From CBHTSZ01 sp966095765 (GTDB lineage: Bacteria; Patescibacteriota; Saccharimonadia; Saccharimonadales; Saccharimonadaceae), in contig CBHTSZ010000001.1 of assembly GCA_966095765.1 (NCBI GenBank), forward strand, positions 62,001 to 126,000: DNA of 64,000 bases, read 5' to 3'. Under the pieces are notes generated by a model. The model did not search any database, was not told where the DNA came from, and saw only the letters and a list, made by a program, of their open reading frames with translations. Positions 48,220 through 56,608 of this stretch are shown here, one piece after another. Numbering within the stretch: position 1 is the first letter of the stretch; each line of letters begins with the position of its first letter. The position numbers and the translations under genes are program-made.

Positions 48220-49098
48220 ATGCAAGGCATGACTCATGAGCGAGACGTGTTAATCGTGGCGGTATCCGGCGGTGTTGATTCTGTCGTCATGCTTGATATG
48301 TTGGTTGCCTCGAATAGGCAACATCTTGTCGTAGCTCATGTCGATCACGGCATACGGGAAGACAGCGGCGAGGATAAGGCCTTTGTTGAGCAGCTCGCTG
48401 CAGGATACGGACTTGAGTTTATCTCAACTGAGCTACATCTCGGGTCGCAAACAAGTGAAGATGCGGCACGCCAGGCGAGATATGTGTGGTTAGACGAGGT
48501 GCGTGACCGCTATCATGCGAGTGCAGTTGCAACCGCTCACCACCAAGATGATGTACTCGAAACGATCATCATTAATCTGAGCCGAGGAACAGGCTGGCGA
48601 GGGTTGTGCTCGCTTCGAGAAACGACGCATCGACATCGACCTTTGTTGTGCCGAAGTAAAGCTGACATTATTGAGTATGCGTTGTCCCATGACCTAAAGT
48701 GGCACGAGGACAGTACCAATGATTCGGTACGTTATCTACGAAATCGCATCCGTCATCTCATAATCCCGCGCCTTGAGGCGAATGAGCGAACTCGACTACT
48801 CGATCTCTATAATGCCCAGGTTAAGCTCAGGAGCGAGATAGAAGCCGAGCTACAGCTGACCCGAGGTTATTTCGTTCGAGCAGGCGAGATTGAGCGATAT
48901 CCGCTCGCCATGATTTCAGATGATGTGGCAATTGAGCTGCTGCGCAGCTGGCTCGGCGAGCCGCTTGAACTAAGTCGCTTTCGTGACCTGCTGCTTTTCG
49001 CAAAAACTGCACGCATCGGGGCAAAATGGAGCCTCGATGGGCAGCGGTTTGTGCTCGCAAAACCTCGGACGCTCATTGTCTCGTCGTCTCGAGACTGA
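48220..49098 (+). CDS. tilS: tRNA(Ile)-lysidine synthetase
   Basis: This 292-residue protein has the N-type PP-loop AVSGGVDSVVML, HVDHGIREDSGED, and TAHHQDDVLETIIINLSRGTG with RPLL, all TilS-specific. It joins lysine to C34 of tRNA-Ile(CAU) so that it reads AUA. The C-terminal part is shorter than in E. coli. ATG 48220 was chosen; a TTG at 48193 is an alternative. It probably forms an operon with the PAP2 gene. Confidence 0.93.
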   Translation: MQGMTHERDVLIVAVSGGVDSVVMLDMLVASNRQHLVVAHVDHGIREDSGEDKAFVEQLAAGYGLEFISTELHLGSQTSEDAARQARYVWLDEVRDRYHASAVATAHHQDDVLETIIINLSRGTGWRGLCSLRETTHRHRPLLCRSKADIIEYALSHDLKWHEDSTNDSVRYLRNRIRHLIIPRLEANERTRLLDLYNAQVKLRSEIEAELQLTRGYFVRAGEIERYPLAMISDDVAIELLRSWLGEPLELSRFRDLLLFAKTARIGAKWSLDGQRFVLAKPRTLIVSSSRD

Positions 49099-49144
49099 TA
49101 AGATAGAAAGGTTAGAGGTTTGATCGTAAGAAAGGTAAAGTTTA

Positions 49145-51016
49145 GTGGCAAATATCCCGAAAGTTCCGAAGCGCCCAAAGAAAAATAACAGCTCATGGCT
49201 GCGAAAGACTCTCTTTTTCGCGCTGATTGCCTTTTTTGTACTCAGTTTTATTGCCGTTTTGTTTCCGCAGCAAGACCTGAAGAGTGTTGCGTTTTCTGAC
49301 GTGATTCGTCGTGCTAACGGTGGCGAGATCAGCAAGCTTGAGATTCAGGGCAATGATATCTATGTGACACCAAAGGGCCAAGACAAGGCAACGGAAAAAT
49401 CCTATAAAGAAGCTGGTAGTTCGATCTACGAACAGGGTCTCGAAAAAGATGCCAAGGTTGAAGTTGCCGTGAAGGCACCATCTGGCACTGAGGGTGCAAT
49501 TTGGAATGTACTCAGTCTTATCCTACCGGCACTACTTATTGGTGGACTGATCTTCTTCATGTTCCGTCAGGCCCAAGGTCAGAGCAACCAGGCAATGGGC
49601 TTCGGTAAGAGCAAGGCACGTCTCTATGGTAACGAGAAGTCAAAAGTTGTTTTTGCGGACATTGCCGGTAATGACGAGGCAAAGCAAGATCTTACTGAAG
49701 TGGTTGATTTCCTCAAACACCCAAAGAAGTTCCAGGACGTCGGTGCCAAGATTCCTAAGGGTGTCCTGCTCGTAGGCCCTCCAGGAACCGGTAAGACGAT
49801 GCTCGCACGCGCTGTCGCCGGTGAAGCGGAAGTGCCATTCTTTAGCATCAGTGGTTCTGAGTTCGTCGAAATGTTCGTCGGTGTCGGTGCATCACGTGTG
49901 CGCGACCTCTTTGAAAAGGCCAAAAAGAATGCCCCATGCATCATCTTTATTGATGAGATTGACGCAGTTGGTCGCCGCCGCGGCTCTGGTATGGGCGGTG
50001 GTCACGACGAGCGTGAGCAGACTCTGAACCAGATCCTTGTGGAAATGGATGGGTTTGAAACGGGTACGAACGTGATTGTCCTTGCAGCAACCAACCGTGC
50101 TGACGTACTCGACCCAGCGCTGCTTCGACCGGGACGTTTTGACCGTCGAACCAACATTATCCTGCCTGAGCGCAAAGACCGCGAGGCCATCCTCAAGGTT
50201 CACTTCCAGAACAAACCGACTGATGAAAGTGTAAACCTCGACAAGCTTGCCGCTAAGACTGCGGGTAGCTCAGGTGCTGATCTCGCTAACATCGCAAACG
50301 AAGCTGCAATCATTGCAGCTCGCCACAACCGTAAAAAGATTACCAATGACGACGTCACGGCAGCCTTTGAAAAGGTAGCTATCGGACCTGAGCGTAAAGC
50401 TAAGGTTATGAACGAGAAAGAAAAAGAGCTAACAGCTTACCACGAAGCTGGTCACGCGCTCGTCGGTCATGTTCTACCTGACAGCGACCCAGTTCACAAG
50501 GTAACCATCATCCCACGCGGCGGTACCGGTGGTGTGACATGGTTCTTGCCTCCAGAAGACCGCAACTACACGAGTGTCGTTGAGTTCAAAGATATCCTCG
50601 CTCGTGCACTTGGTGGCCGTATCGCCGAAAAAGTCGTCTATGGCGATGACCGCATCACGACTGGCGCTGGCTCAGACCTCCGAAAAGCAACTGAGATCGC
50701 CCGCGACATGGTGATTGAGCAAGGAATGGGTGACGAACTCCGCGACCAAGTCTTCCACGAAGACAACGGCGGTATGATGTTTGACCGCATGACACACGAA
50801 CGTCCATACAGCGATGACACTGCCCGCCTCATCGACCAGGAAGTCGAAAAGCTCATCAAGGAAGCGGCACACCGCGCTGAAGTTGTTATCGTCAACAACA
50901 TGAAGCCACTTGAAGCGCTTGCGAAACGTCTCCTCAAAGACGAAACGGTTGACGAATCGGTCGTAGAAGAAGTCTTCAAAAACGCAGTACTGCCTAAAGA
51001 AGCAAAACTGTACTAA
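49145..51016 (+). CDS. ftsH: ATP-dependent zinc metalloprotease FtsH
   Basis: This 623-residue protein has two membrane helices (about 18-40 and 115-138) flanking a small external domain. Next are an AAA+ module (Walker A GPPGTGKT from G211, IIFIDEIDAVGRR, and RPGRFDRR arginine fingers) and an M41 peptidase with zinc motif H433-E434-A-G-H437. It degrades misfolded and short-lived membrane proteins. The start is GTG 49145 behind AAAGGT. Confidence 0.96.
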   Translation: MANIPKVPKRPKKNNSSWLRKTLFFALIAFFVLSFIAVLFPQQDLKSVAFSDVIRRANGGEISKLEIQGNDIYVTPKGQDKATEKSYKEAGSSIYEQGLEKDAKVEVAVKAPSGTEGAIWNVLSLILPALLIGGLIFFMFRQAQGQSNQAMGFGKSKARLYGNEKSKVVFADIAGNDEAKQDLTEVVDFLKHPKKFQDVGAKIPKGVLLVGPPGTGKTMLARAVAGEAEVPFFSISGSEFVEMFVGVGASRVRDLFEKAKKNAPCIIFIDEIDAVGRRRGSGMGGGHDEREQTLNQILVEMDGFETGTNVIVLAATNRADVLDPALLRPGRFDRRTNIILPERKDREAILKVHFQNKPTDESVNLDKLAAKTAGSSGADLANIANEAAIIAARHNRKKITNDDVTAAFEKVAIGPERKAKVMNEKEKELTAYHEAGHALVGHVLPDSDPVHKVTIIPRGGTGGVTWFLPPEDRNYTSVVEFKDILARALGGRIAEKVVYGDDRITTGAGSDLRKATEIARDMVIEQGMGDELRDQVFHEDNGGMMFDRMTHERPYSDDTARLIDQEVEKLIKEAAHRAEVVIVNNMKPLEALAKRLLKDETVDESVVEEVFKNAVLPKEAKLY

Positions 51017-51050
51017 CAGATTACGCTCTCGAGGGCTATAATAGTCACAT

Positions 51051-52712
51051 ATGGGTCGCGTCCGAAACGTTGTTGCACGCGCTAACCAGCGCCTCAGTGT
51101 CCAGCTAGCAGCCGTCCTGCTAGCTGGTTCCACATTCCTGTCCATGATCCTTGGACTGTTTCGTGATCGCCTCCTCAACAGTACCTACGCCGAAAATGCG
51201 GTCACAGGATACGCAGGGTATCCTGTCGGACTAGATGCCTACACGGTTGCATCGATCATCCCGGAGTTCATGTTCATTCTGCTCGTTTCGGGTGCGCTCA
51301 GTGTGACCTTTATTCCTGTTTTTAACGACCGTATCCAAAAAGGTAACAAGAAATCAGCATGGGAGCTCAGTACGAGCCTTGTTAACCTGCTCGCGCTCGT
51401 AACGCTCGCATCGAGCTTGCTCATCATCATATTTGCCGATCCACTGGTTCGCTATGTGGTTGGTCCAGGGCTCGACGAGTCGTCACGGGCGCTTGCTGTC
51501 AGTATGCTCCGCGTCATCGCGATCAACCCGTTCTTGTTTGCGATCAGCTCGGTGATTGCAAGTATCCAGCAAGCGGTCGGACGCTTTGTCTTCTTTGCCC
51601 TGGCACCGACTATCTATAACGTCGGTATTATTATCGGTTTGCTCGTATTCACGAACGGTATTACGCTCTTTGGCGTCGAAGTGTTCGAGGGCGGTATCAT
51701 GGGCGTCGCGCTAGGTGTGGTGCTTGGTTCGATGATGCAGCTTGTGATTAGTGCTATCGGACTCGTGGGCCTGGGCGTTGACTATCGTTTTAAAATCTTC
51801 TGGAAGAACAAAGGTTTTCGCAGGGTGCTGCGACTACTTCCGCCGCGCTCACTCGACCAAGGGATTGACTATGTCAATGGTATTGTCGAGACGAACCTTG
51901 CCTCCCGTATGGCTTCAGGTTCTATCCGTTTCTACCAACAGGCGACGACCCTCCACTACGTGCCAATCAACCTCATCGGGGTCGCGATCTCAACCGCTGC
52001 GTTCCCGCAGATGACGGAGCGCCTCAGTCAGGGTCGTCCGGATCTGTTTAAGAAGGAGCTGCAAACGGTGCTGCGAGTCATCATCTGGTTGGCATTGCCG
52101 ACGGCGACGATCGCGTTCTTTACGCGTGGATACCTCGTCAACTTCCTCTTTAATGGTGGCCAGCCGGTTGTAGCAGGACTGCTCGGAATCCTCACGGTTG
52201 CTATTCTGTTCCGATCGATCTATCACATCGCAGCGCGAAGCTTCTACGCCCAGCAAGACACAAAGACTCCGCTCTATATCTCTATCTTTACGATTGGACT
52301 TAACATCATACTCGCGATCTACTTTACGATGACAATCGATATGGGTATTTACGGTCTCGCATGGGCGCAGTCGATCGTGGCGGCAATCGAAGTCATGGTC
52401 TTGTTTGCGATCATGACGGCAAGAATCCCGCAGCTATTTAACGCCGTCTTCTTGCACGCTGTCGCGCGGATGCTTTCAGCAACCGGGTTCATGGCAATCG
52501 TGACTTATATCATGGTGAAGATTTTTGCGCTTAGCAAGGAAGACCAGAGTTTCATGACGACCTTTCCAAAGTTTGCGATCATCGTCGCTGTCAGCCTCAT
52601 CTTTTACGTAGCTGTCTGTCGGCTGATGCAGCTTGGCGAAGCGTCTCTCGTAACGAAACGTCTAAAGAAACTAGCGTTTGACACCTATCGCCTGCAAGGA
52701 GCAGAGAAGTAG
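51051..52712 (+). CDS. murJ: Lipid II flippase MurJ/MviN
   Basis: This 553-residue protein has about fourteen helices of the MOP superfamily. FLSMILGLFRDRLLNSTYA at the start, FYQQATTLHYVPINLIGVAISTAAFPQMTE in the middle, and RSIYHIAARSFYAQQDTKTPLYIS later are MurJ patterns. It should flip lipid II for peptidoglycan synthesis, working with the PBP in this window. TATAAT (51037-51042) lies 8 nt before ATG, so the message is leaderless. It shares one base with lepA. Confidence 0.95.
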   Translation: MGRVRNVVARANQRLSVQLAAVLLAGSTFLSMILGLFRDRLLNSTYAENAVTGYAGYPVGLDAYTVASIIPEFMFILLVSGALSVTFIPVFNDRIQKGNKKSAWELSTSLVNLLALVTLASSLLIIIFADPLVRYVVGPGLDESSRALAVSMLRVIAINPFLFAISSVIASIQQAVGRFVFFALAPTIYNVGIIIGLLVFTNGITLFGVEVFEGGIMGVALGVVLGSMMQLVISAIGLVGLGVDYRFKIFWKNKGFRRVLRLLPPRSLDQGIDYVNGIVETNLASRMASGSIRFYQQATTLHYVPINLIGVAISTAAFPQMTERLSQGRPDLFKKELQTVLRVIIWLALPTATIAFFTRGYLVNFLFNGGQPVVAGLLGILTVAILFRSIYHIAARSFYAQQDTKTPLYISIFTIGLNIILAIYFTMTIDMGIYGLAWAQSIVAAIEVMVLFAIMTARIPQLFNAVFLHAVARMLSATGFMAIVTYIMVKIFALSKEDQSFMTTFPKFAIIVAVSLIFYVAVCRLMQLGEASLVTKRLKKLAFDTYRLQGAEK

Positions 52713-54484
52713 TGGTGTCTATCCGAAACTTTTGTATCATCGCACATATCGATCACGGCAAATCAACACTAGCCGATCGCATGCTCGAGATCACCGGTAC
52801 GGTTCAGAAGCGCGATATGAAGAGCCAGCTGCTCGATAGCATGGAACTGGAGCGCGAAAAGGGCATTACGATCAAGCTCGCGCCTGTGCGCATGACCTAC
52901 AAAAACACGCAGCTGAACCTGATCGACACGCCAGGCCACGTTGACTTTAGTTATGAGGTGAGTCGCAGTCTTGAAGCATGCGAAGGTGCGGTGCTCGTTG
53001 TTGATGCGAGTCAGGGAATTCAGGCACAGACACTGGCAAACGTCTATCTCGCGATGGCGGCTGATCTCCATATCATTCCGGTACTTAACAAGATCGATCT
53101 GCCAGCTGCCGATGTACCGCGTGTTTCAAAGGAGCTTATCAACTTGCTTGGTTGCAATGAAGATGACATCCTCAAGATCAGTGCCAAAACCGGTGAAGGT
53201 GTTGCAGAAGTCCTCGACGCCGTTGTGGCGCAGATACCTGAGCCAAAAGGTGACGAGACGAAGCCAACCCGGGCACTCATCTTTGACAGCTACTACGACG
53301 ACTACCGTGGGGTTATCCTCTATGTCCGTACGTTTGACGGCAGCATCAAAAAAGGAGACACGATTGAGATGCTCGCAACTGGTGCACATGGCCTTGCGCT
53401 TGAGGTTGGGGCGCTTAGTCCAACAATGACACCTGGTTCAGCGATTGAGACGGGCGAGATCGGCTATATCGTAACTAACCTCAAGACAACGCGAGACGCG
53501 CGTGTCGGTGATACGGTAACAACTAAGCGCTCGCGCGCCACTGAACAACTCCCCGGCTACCAGCACGTCAAACCATTTGTGTATGCCGGTTTCTTTCCGG
53601 TCAGCAACGAAGACTATCAAGAGCTTAAGGACGCTGTTGAGAAGCTCAGCCTCAGCGACTCGGCACTTCAGTTCGAGCCGGAAAATTCACCGGTGCTTGG
53701 GTTTGGCGTGCGCATCGGCTTTCTCGGTATGCTCCATATGGATATCATCCGCGAACGACTTGAGCGTGAGTACGACCTCGACCTTGTTGTTACAAATCCG
53801 AGTACCGATTACCAGGTGACGTTAACCGATGGTACGGAGCTCGATATCAAAAGCGCAAGTGACCTACCTGACGTTGCCAAGGTAAAGGAAATACGCGAAC
53901 CGTGGATCAAAGGTGAGATCGTCGTACCAACCGATTATGTTGGTGCTGTTATCCAGCTGATTGTCAGTAAACGTGGCCGCCAAAAGAATCTCAGCTACAT
54001 CGACGAACGAGCCCTCGTTAGCTTTGAGGCACCGCTCGCAAACCTACTGACGGATTTCTACGACCAGCTTAAAAGCGTCACTTCGGGCTACGGCAGCTTT
54101 AACTACGAACTCGATGAATACCGAGTTGAAGATCTCGTTCGCGTTGATTTTTATGTAGCGGGTAATATCGTTGACGCTCTGAGCGTTATGGCACACCGCT
54201 CCGAGGCCGACAGTCTCGGACGCACCACTGTTAAGAAGCTCAAAGAAGTCATCCCCCGTCAGAACTTCCAAGTCGCTCTCCAGGCGGCGATAGGAGGGCG
54301 TTTTATCGCACGTGAAGATCTCAGCGCCTATCGCAAGGACGTGACGACCGGCCTCTATGGCGGTGACGTTTCACGAAAGAAAAAAGTTCTCGCCAAGCAG
54401 GCAAAGGGTAAAAAGCGTATGAAGCGGTTTGGTAAAGTCGATATCCCATCCGAGGCTTTCACGGTGATGCTAAAGCGCGACTAG
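52712..54484 (+). CDS. lepA: Elongation factor 4 (LepA)
   Basis: This 590-residue translational GTPase has G1 AHIDHGKSTLADRM, G3 DTPGHVDF, G4 NKID, domains II and III, and the LepA-specific C-terminal domain ending AKQAKGKKRMKRFGKVDIPSEAF. It back-translocates or remodels stalled ribosomes. The start is GTG at 52712, with a second GTG at 52715; AAGGAG lies a little far upstream. It follows murJ with a one-base overlap. Confidence 0.96.
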   Translation: MVSIRNFCIIAHIDHGKSTLADRMLEITGTVQKRDMKSQLLDSMELEREKGITIKLAPVRMTYKNTQLNLIDTPGHVDFSYEVSRSLEACEGAVLVVDASQGIQAQTLANVYLAMAADLHIIPVLNKIDLPAADVPRVSKELINLLGCNEDDILKISAKTGEGVAEVLDAVVAQIPEPKGDETKPTRALIFDSYYDDYRGVILYVRTFDGSIKKGDTIEMLATGAHGLALEVGALSPTMTPGSAIETGEIGYIVTNLKTTRDARVGDTVTTKRSRATEQLPGYQHVKPFVYAGFFPVSNEDYQELKDAVEKLSLSDSALQFEPENSPVLGFGVRIGFLGMLHMDIIRERLEREYDLDLVVTNPSTDYQVTLTDGTELDIKSASDLPDVAKVKEIREPWIKGEIVVPTDYVGAVIQLIVSKRGRQKNLSYIDERALVSFEAPLANLLTDFYDQLKSVTSGYGSFNYELDEYRVEDLVRVDFYVAGNIVDALSVMAHRSEADSLGRTTVKKLKEVIPRQNFQVALQAAIGGRFIAREDLSAYRKDVTTGLYGGDVSRKKKVLAKQAKGKKRMKRFGKVDIPSEAFTVMLKRD

Positions 54485-54506
54485 GCGCGCTTGCTACAAT
54501 AAGATG

Positions 54507-55217
54507 ATGAGTTTAGAGGGAAAAATAAACAACTACCAAATGTCACCCGAGGCGGCAGGCCTGGTTCGAGAGACTAGGCTATTGCTTATTGCTGGTGTCG
54601 TCGGTGGCGGAAAAAATACCGTTATCAACGAACTCCTAAAAGGCAGCGAATACCACCAGATTGTGTCGCACACCACGCGCCCACCGCGCAACAACCACGG
54701 CATCATGGAAAGAGATGGGGTTGATTACCATTTTGTCACCTTGCATGAAGCGGAGCAGCTTATCGATGAAAAGGCCTTCGTCGAAGTGAAGTATGTTCAC
54801 GGAAATGTCTACGGAACGAGTGTTGCCGAGCTAGGGATTGCTCATGACAATGACAAAATCGCCGTTACTGATATCGATATCATGGGGGTCGCGGAATATC
54901 TCGACATCAAGCCGGATACGCATGCAGTATTTCTACTACCACCTAGTGTCGAAACATGGCTCTCACGCCTTGAGCGCAGATACGGCAACCTGGATGAACA
55001 TAGTGATGAAATTGAGAGGCGCCTCGCTACGGCACAAGATGAAATCGCCTTTATACAGAAGGATAAGCGCTTTATTCTCGTCGTGAACGATGATCTCGAG
55101 ACAACTGTCGAGCGAATTGAGCAGATCATGACAGGCCAGCGCGATCATACGAGTGATTTTGCGTTGACGATTGCTGAGCATCTCCTCGAATACATTTCGC
55201 ACCGTCTCGATAAATAG
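54507..55217 (+). CDS. Guanylate kinase-like protein
   Basis: This 236-residue protein has the guanylate kinase order of motifs: a P-loop GVVGGGKNT, SHTTRPPRNN..E.DGVDYHFV for GMP binding, and VKYVHGNVYGTS. The P-loop has Gly-Lys-Asn where GMP kinases have Gly-Lys-Ser/Thr, and the lid region differs, so it may not be the housekeeping enzyme. TACAAT (54495-54500) lies six bases before ATG 54507, so this start was preferred to 54504. Confidence 0.8.
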   Translation: MSLEGKINNYQMSPEAAGLVRETRLLLIAGVVGGGKNTVINELLKGSEYHQIVSHTTRPPRNNHGIMERDGVDYHFVTLHEAEQLIDEKAFVEVKYVHGNVYGTSVAELGIAHDNDKIAVTDIDIMGVAEYLDIKPDTHAVFLLPPSVETWLSRLERRYGNLDEHSDEIERRLATAQDEIAFIQKDKRFILVVNDDLETTVERIEQIMTGQRDHTSDFALTIAEHLLEYISHRLDK

Positions 55218-55230
55218 ATCGAGTGTCCCT

Positions 55231-55257
55231 CTGGCACTCATTGACGACGAGTGCTAA
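55231..55257 (+). promoter_or_regulatory. CIRCE operator and promoter of hrcA
   Basis: CTGGCACTC-N9-GAGTGCTAA matches CIRCE (TTAGCACTC-N9-GAGTGCTAA) with two changes. TTGACG (55241-55246) inside it is the -35 box, and TAAAAT (55265-55270) the -10 box six bases before ATG. Confidence 0.9.
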
Positions 55258-55276
55258 AAAGAGGTAAAATAACCTC

Positions 55277-55999
55277 ATGACAGAGCGTCAAGCAAAGCTA
55301 CTCCAAGCTATCATCGAGCAGTATGCGGAAGTTGCTGCACCAGTCGGCAGCATTACACTCGCAAAGCTGTTCGGCGTCTCGAGCGCAACAGTTCGAGCAG
55401 AGATGGCACGCCTCGAAGAGCTCGGCTTTATTGCGCAGCCTCACACCAGTGCCGGACGTATCCCAACTGACAAAGGCTACCGTTTTTATGTCAATTCACT
55501 GACAAATGCGTCGGGTGGTGAGTCGGCAGAGATGCCTCGACTAACCGACCGCAGCGCCCAGGCGATTGATGCTCGTGTAGCGACGCATGCAAATCGAACC
55601 GACCGTGCCATACGCAGTGCAGTTGATAGCCTCGTTGAACTCACGCACAACCTTGGCCTCGCGACGATTGGCGACCAGCTCTACATGAGCGGTATGGGAA
55701 ACCTCTTTTCGCAACCAGAATTTGCAGCCAACCCACACAACGTCCAGCAGGTAGCACGTCTACTCGACAATCTAGAGCCATGGCTTCGTGAAGCTGCACC
55801 AAACGAACCGCTCAATGTCTTTATCGGTGCCGAGAACCCGATCGGTAAGAGCTCGCAGGCGAGCCTCATCATTAGTCGATTTCGCTCGCCGTACAGCGAC
55901 AACAGTTACATCGGTGTCCTTGGTCCAACCCGCCAAGACTACGCCCGTGTGATGCGGCTTGTTCGCCACACTGGTGCGATGCTTGAGGAGGTACTGTAG
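55277..55999 (+). CDS. hrcA: Heat-inducible repressor HrcA (short form)
   Basis: This 240-residue protein has an N-terminal winged helix (GVSSATVRAEMARLEELGFI) and the HrcA signature HTSAGRIPTDKGYRFYVN, then a shortened C-terminal domain ending in SYIGVLGPTRQDYARVMRLVRH. Usual HrcA length is about 340. It binds CIRCE sites and blocks heat-shock genes. A CIRCE overlaps its own promoter, and the message is leaderless. It heads an operon with a 44-codon gene and grpE. Confidence 0.93.
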   Translation: MTERQAKLLQAIIEQYAEVAAPVGSITLAKLFGVSSATVRAEMARLEELGFIAQPHTSAGRIPTDKGYRFYVNSLTNASGGESAEMPRLTDRSAQAIDARVATHANRTDRAIRSAVDSLVELTHNLGLATIGDQLYMSGMGNLFSQPEFAANPHNVQQVARLLDNLEPWLREAAPNEPLNVFIGAENPIGKSSQASLIISRFRSPYSDNSYIGVLGPTRQDYARVMRLVRHTGAMLEEVL

Positions 56000-56133
56000 T
56001 GGGTCTTATCCAAGCACTAACCGATGGTATCGTCGCGATCATTCATGCAGTCTTTGAGGGGATTGTGGCAATCATTAACGCAATTGTTGGCGCAGTAGTC
56101 ACCCTTTTGCAATCGATAACAAATTTATTCTAG
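55999..56133 (+). CDS. 44-residue hydrophobic amphipathic peptide in heat-shock operon
   Basis: The frame starts at GTG 55999, sharing one base with the hrcA stop, and ends ten bases before grpE. The peptide has two 11-residue repeats (GIVAIIHAVFE and GIVAIINAIVG) and is helical and very hydrophobic with sparse polar residues. It could insert in the membrane or form an amphipathic helix; length and texture recall phenol-soluble modulins and phage holin-like peptides. No homologue can be named. Position between hrcA and grpE argues for expression and CIRCE control. Confidence 0.6.
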   Translation: MGLIQALTDGIVAIIHAVFEGIVAIINAIVGAVVTLLQSITNLF

Positions 56134-56143
56134 AGAGATAGTG

Positions 56144-56608
56144 ATGGCAAAGAGCAAGAAACCCGAAGAACTTGAAGCACAGGTAAACGAACTAACACAG
56201 GATCTCCAGCGAGTTCGTGCTGATTTTGAGAACTATCGTAAACGTGTCGAGCAAGAAAAAGAAATGGCACGCGCTAGCGGCAAGGTCGGTGCCATCATGA
56301 AACTTCTGCCGGTTATCGACAATATCGAGCGGGCTATCTCGCATACACCAGAAGAACTCAAGGATAACAAATGGGCGCAAGGTGTCGTTGGTCTCGTGAA
56401 GAACCTCGAGAAATCGCTCGGATCACTCAACCTGACCCGCATCGAGGCCTCGGTTGGTACCAAGTTTGATCCGGAACTCCATGAGGCGATCCAATTCGAC
56501 GAAGAGGCTGAAGGTGAGCAAGAAGTGATCGCAGAAGAGCTTCAACCTGGCTACAAGCTTGGTGATGACGTTATCCGCCACAGCATGGTCAAAGTCACTC
56601 GTCAGTAA
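56144..56608 (+). CDS. grpE: Nucleotide exchange factor GrpE
   Basis: This 154-residue protein has a long N-terminal coiled coil (LEAQVNELTQDLQRVRADFENYRKRVEQEKE) and the C-terminal beta domain with GTKFDPELHEAI and ELQPGYKLGDDVIRHSMVKV. It releases ADP from DnaK. It lies in the hrcA operon under CIRCE; dnaK is on its own promoter 1.6 kb away beyond a minus-strand gene. Confidence 0.95.
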   Translation: MAKSKKPEELEAQVNELTQDLQRVRADFENYRKRVEQEKEMARASGKVGAIMKLLPVIDNIERAISHTPEELKDNKWAQGVVGLVKNLEKSLGSLNLTRIEASVGTKFDPELHEAIQFDEEAEGEQEVIAEELQPGYKLGDDVIRHSMVKVTRQ

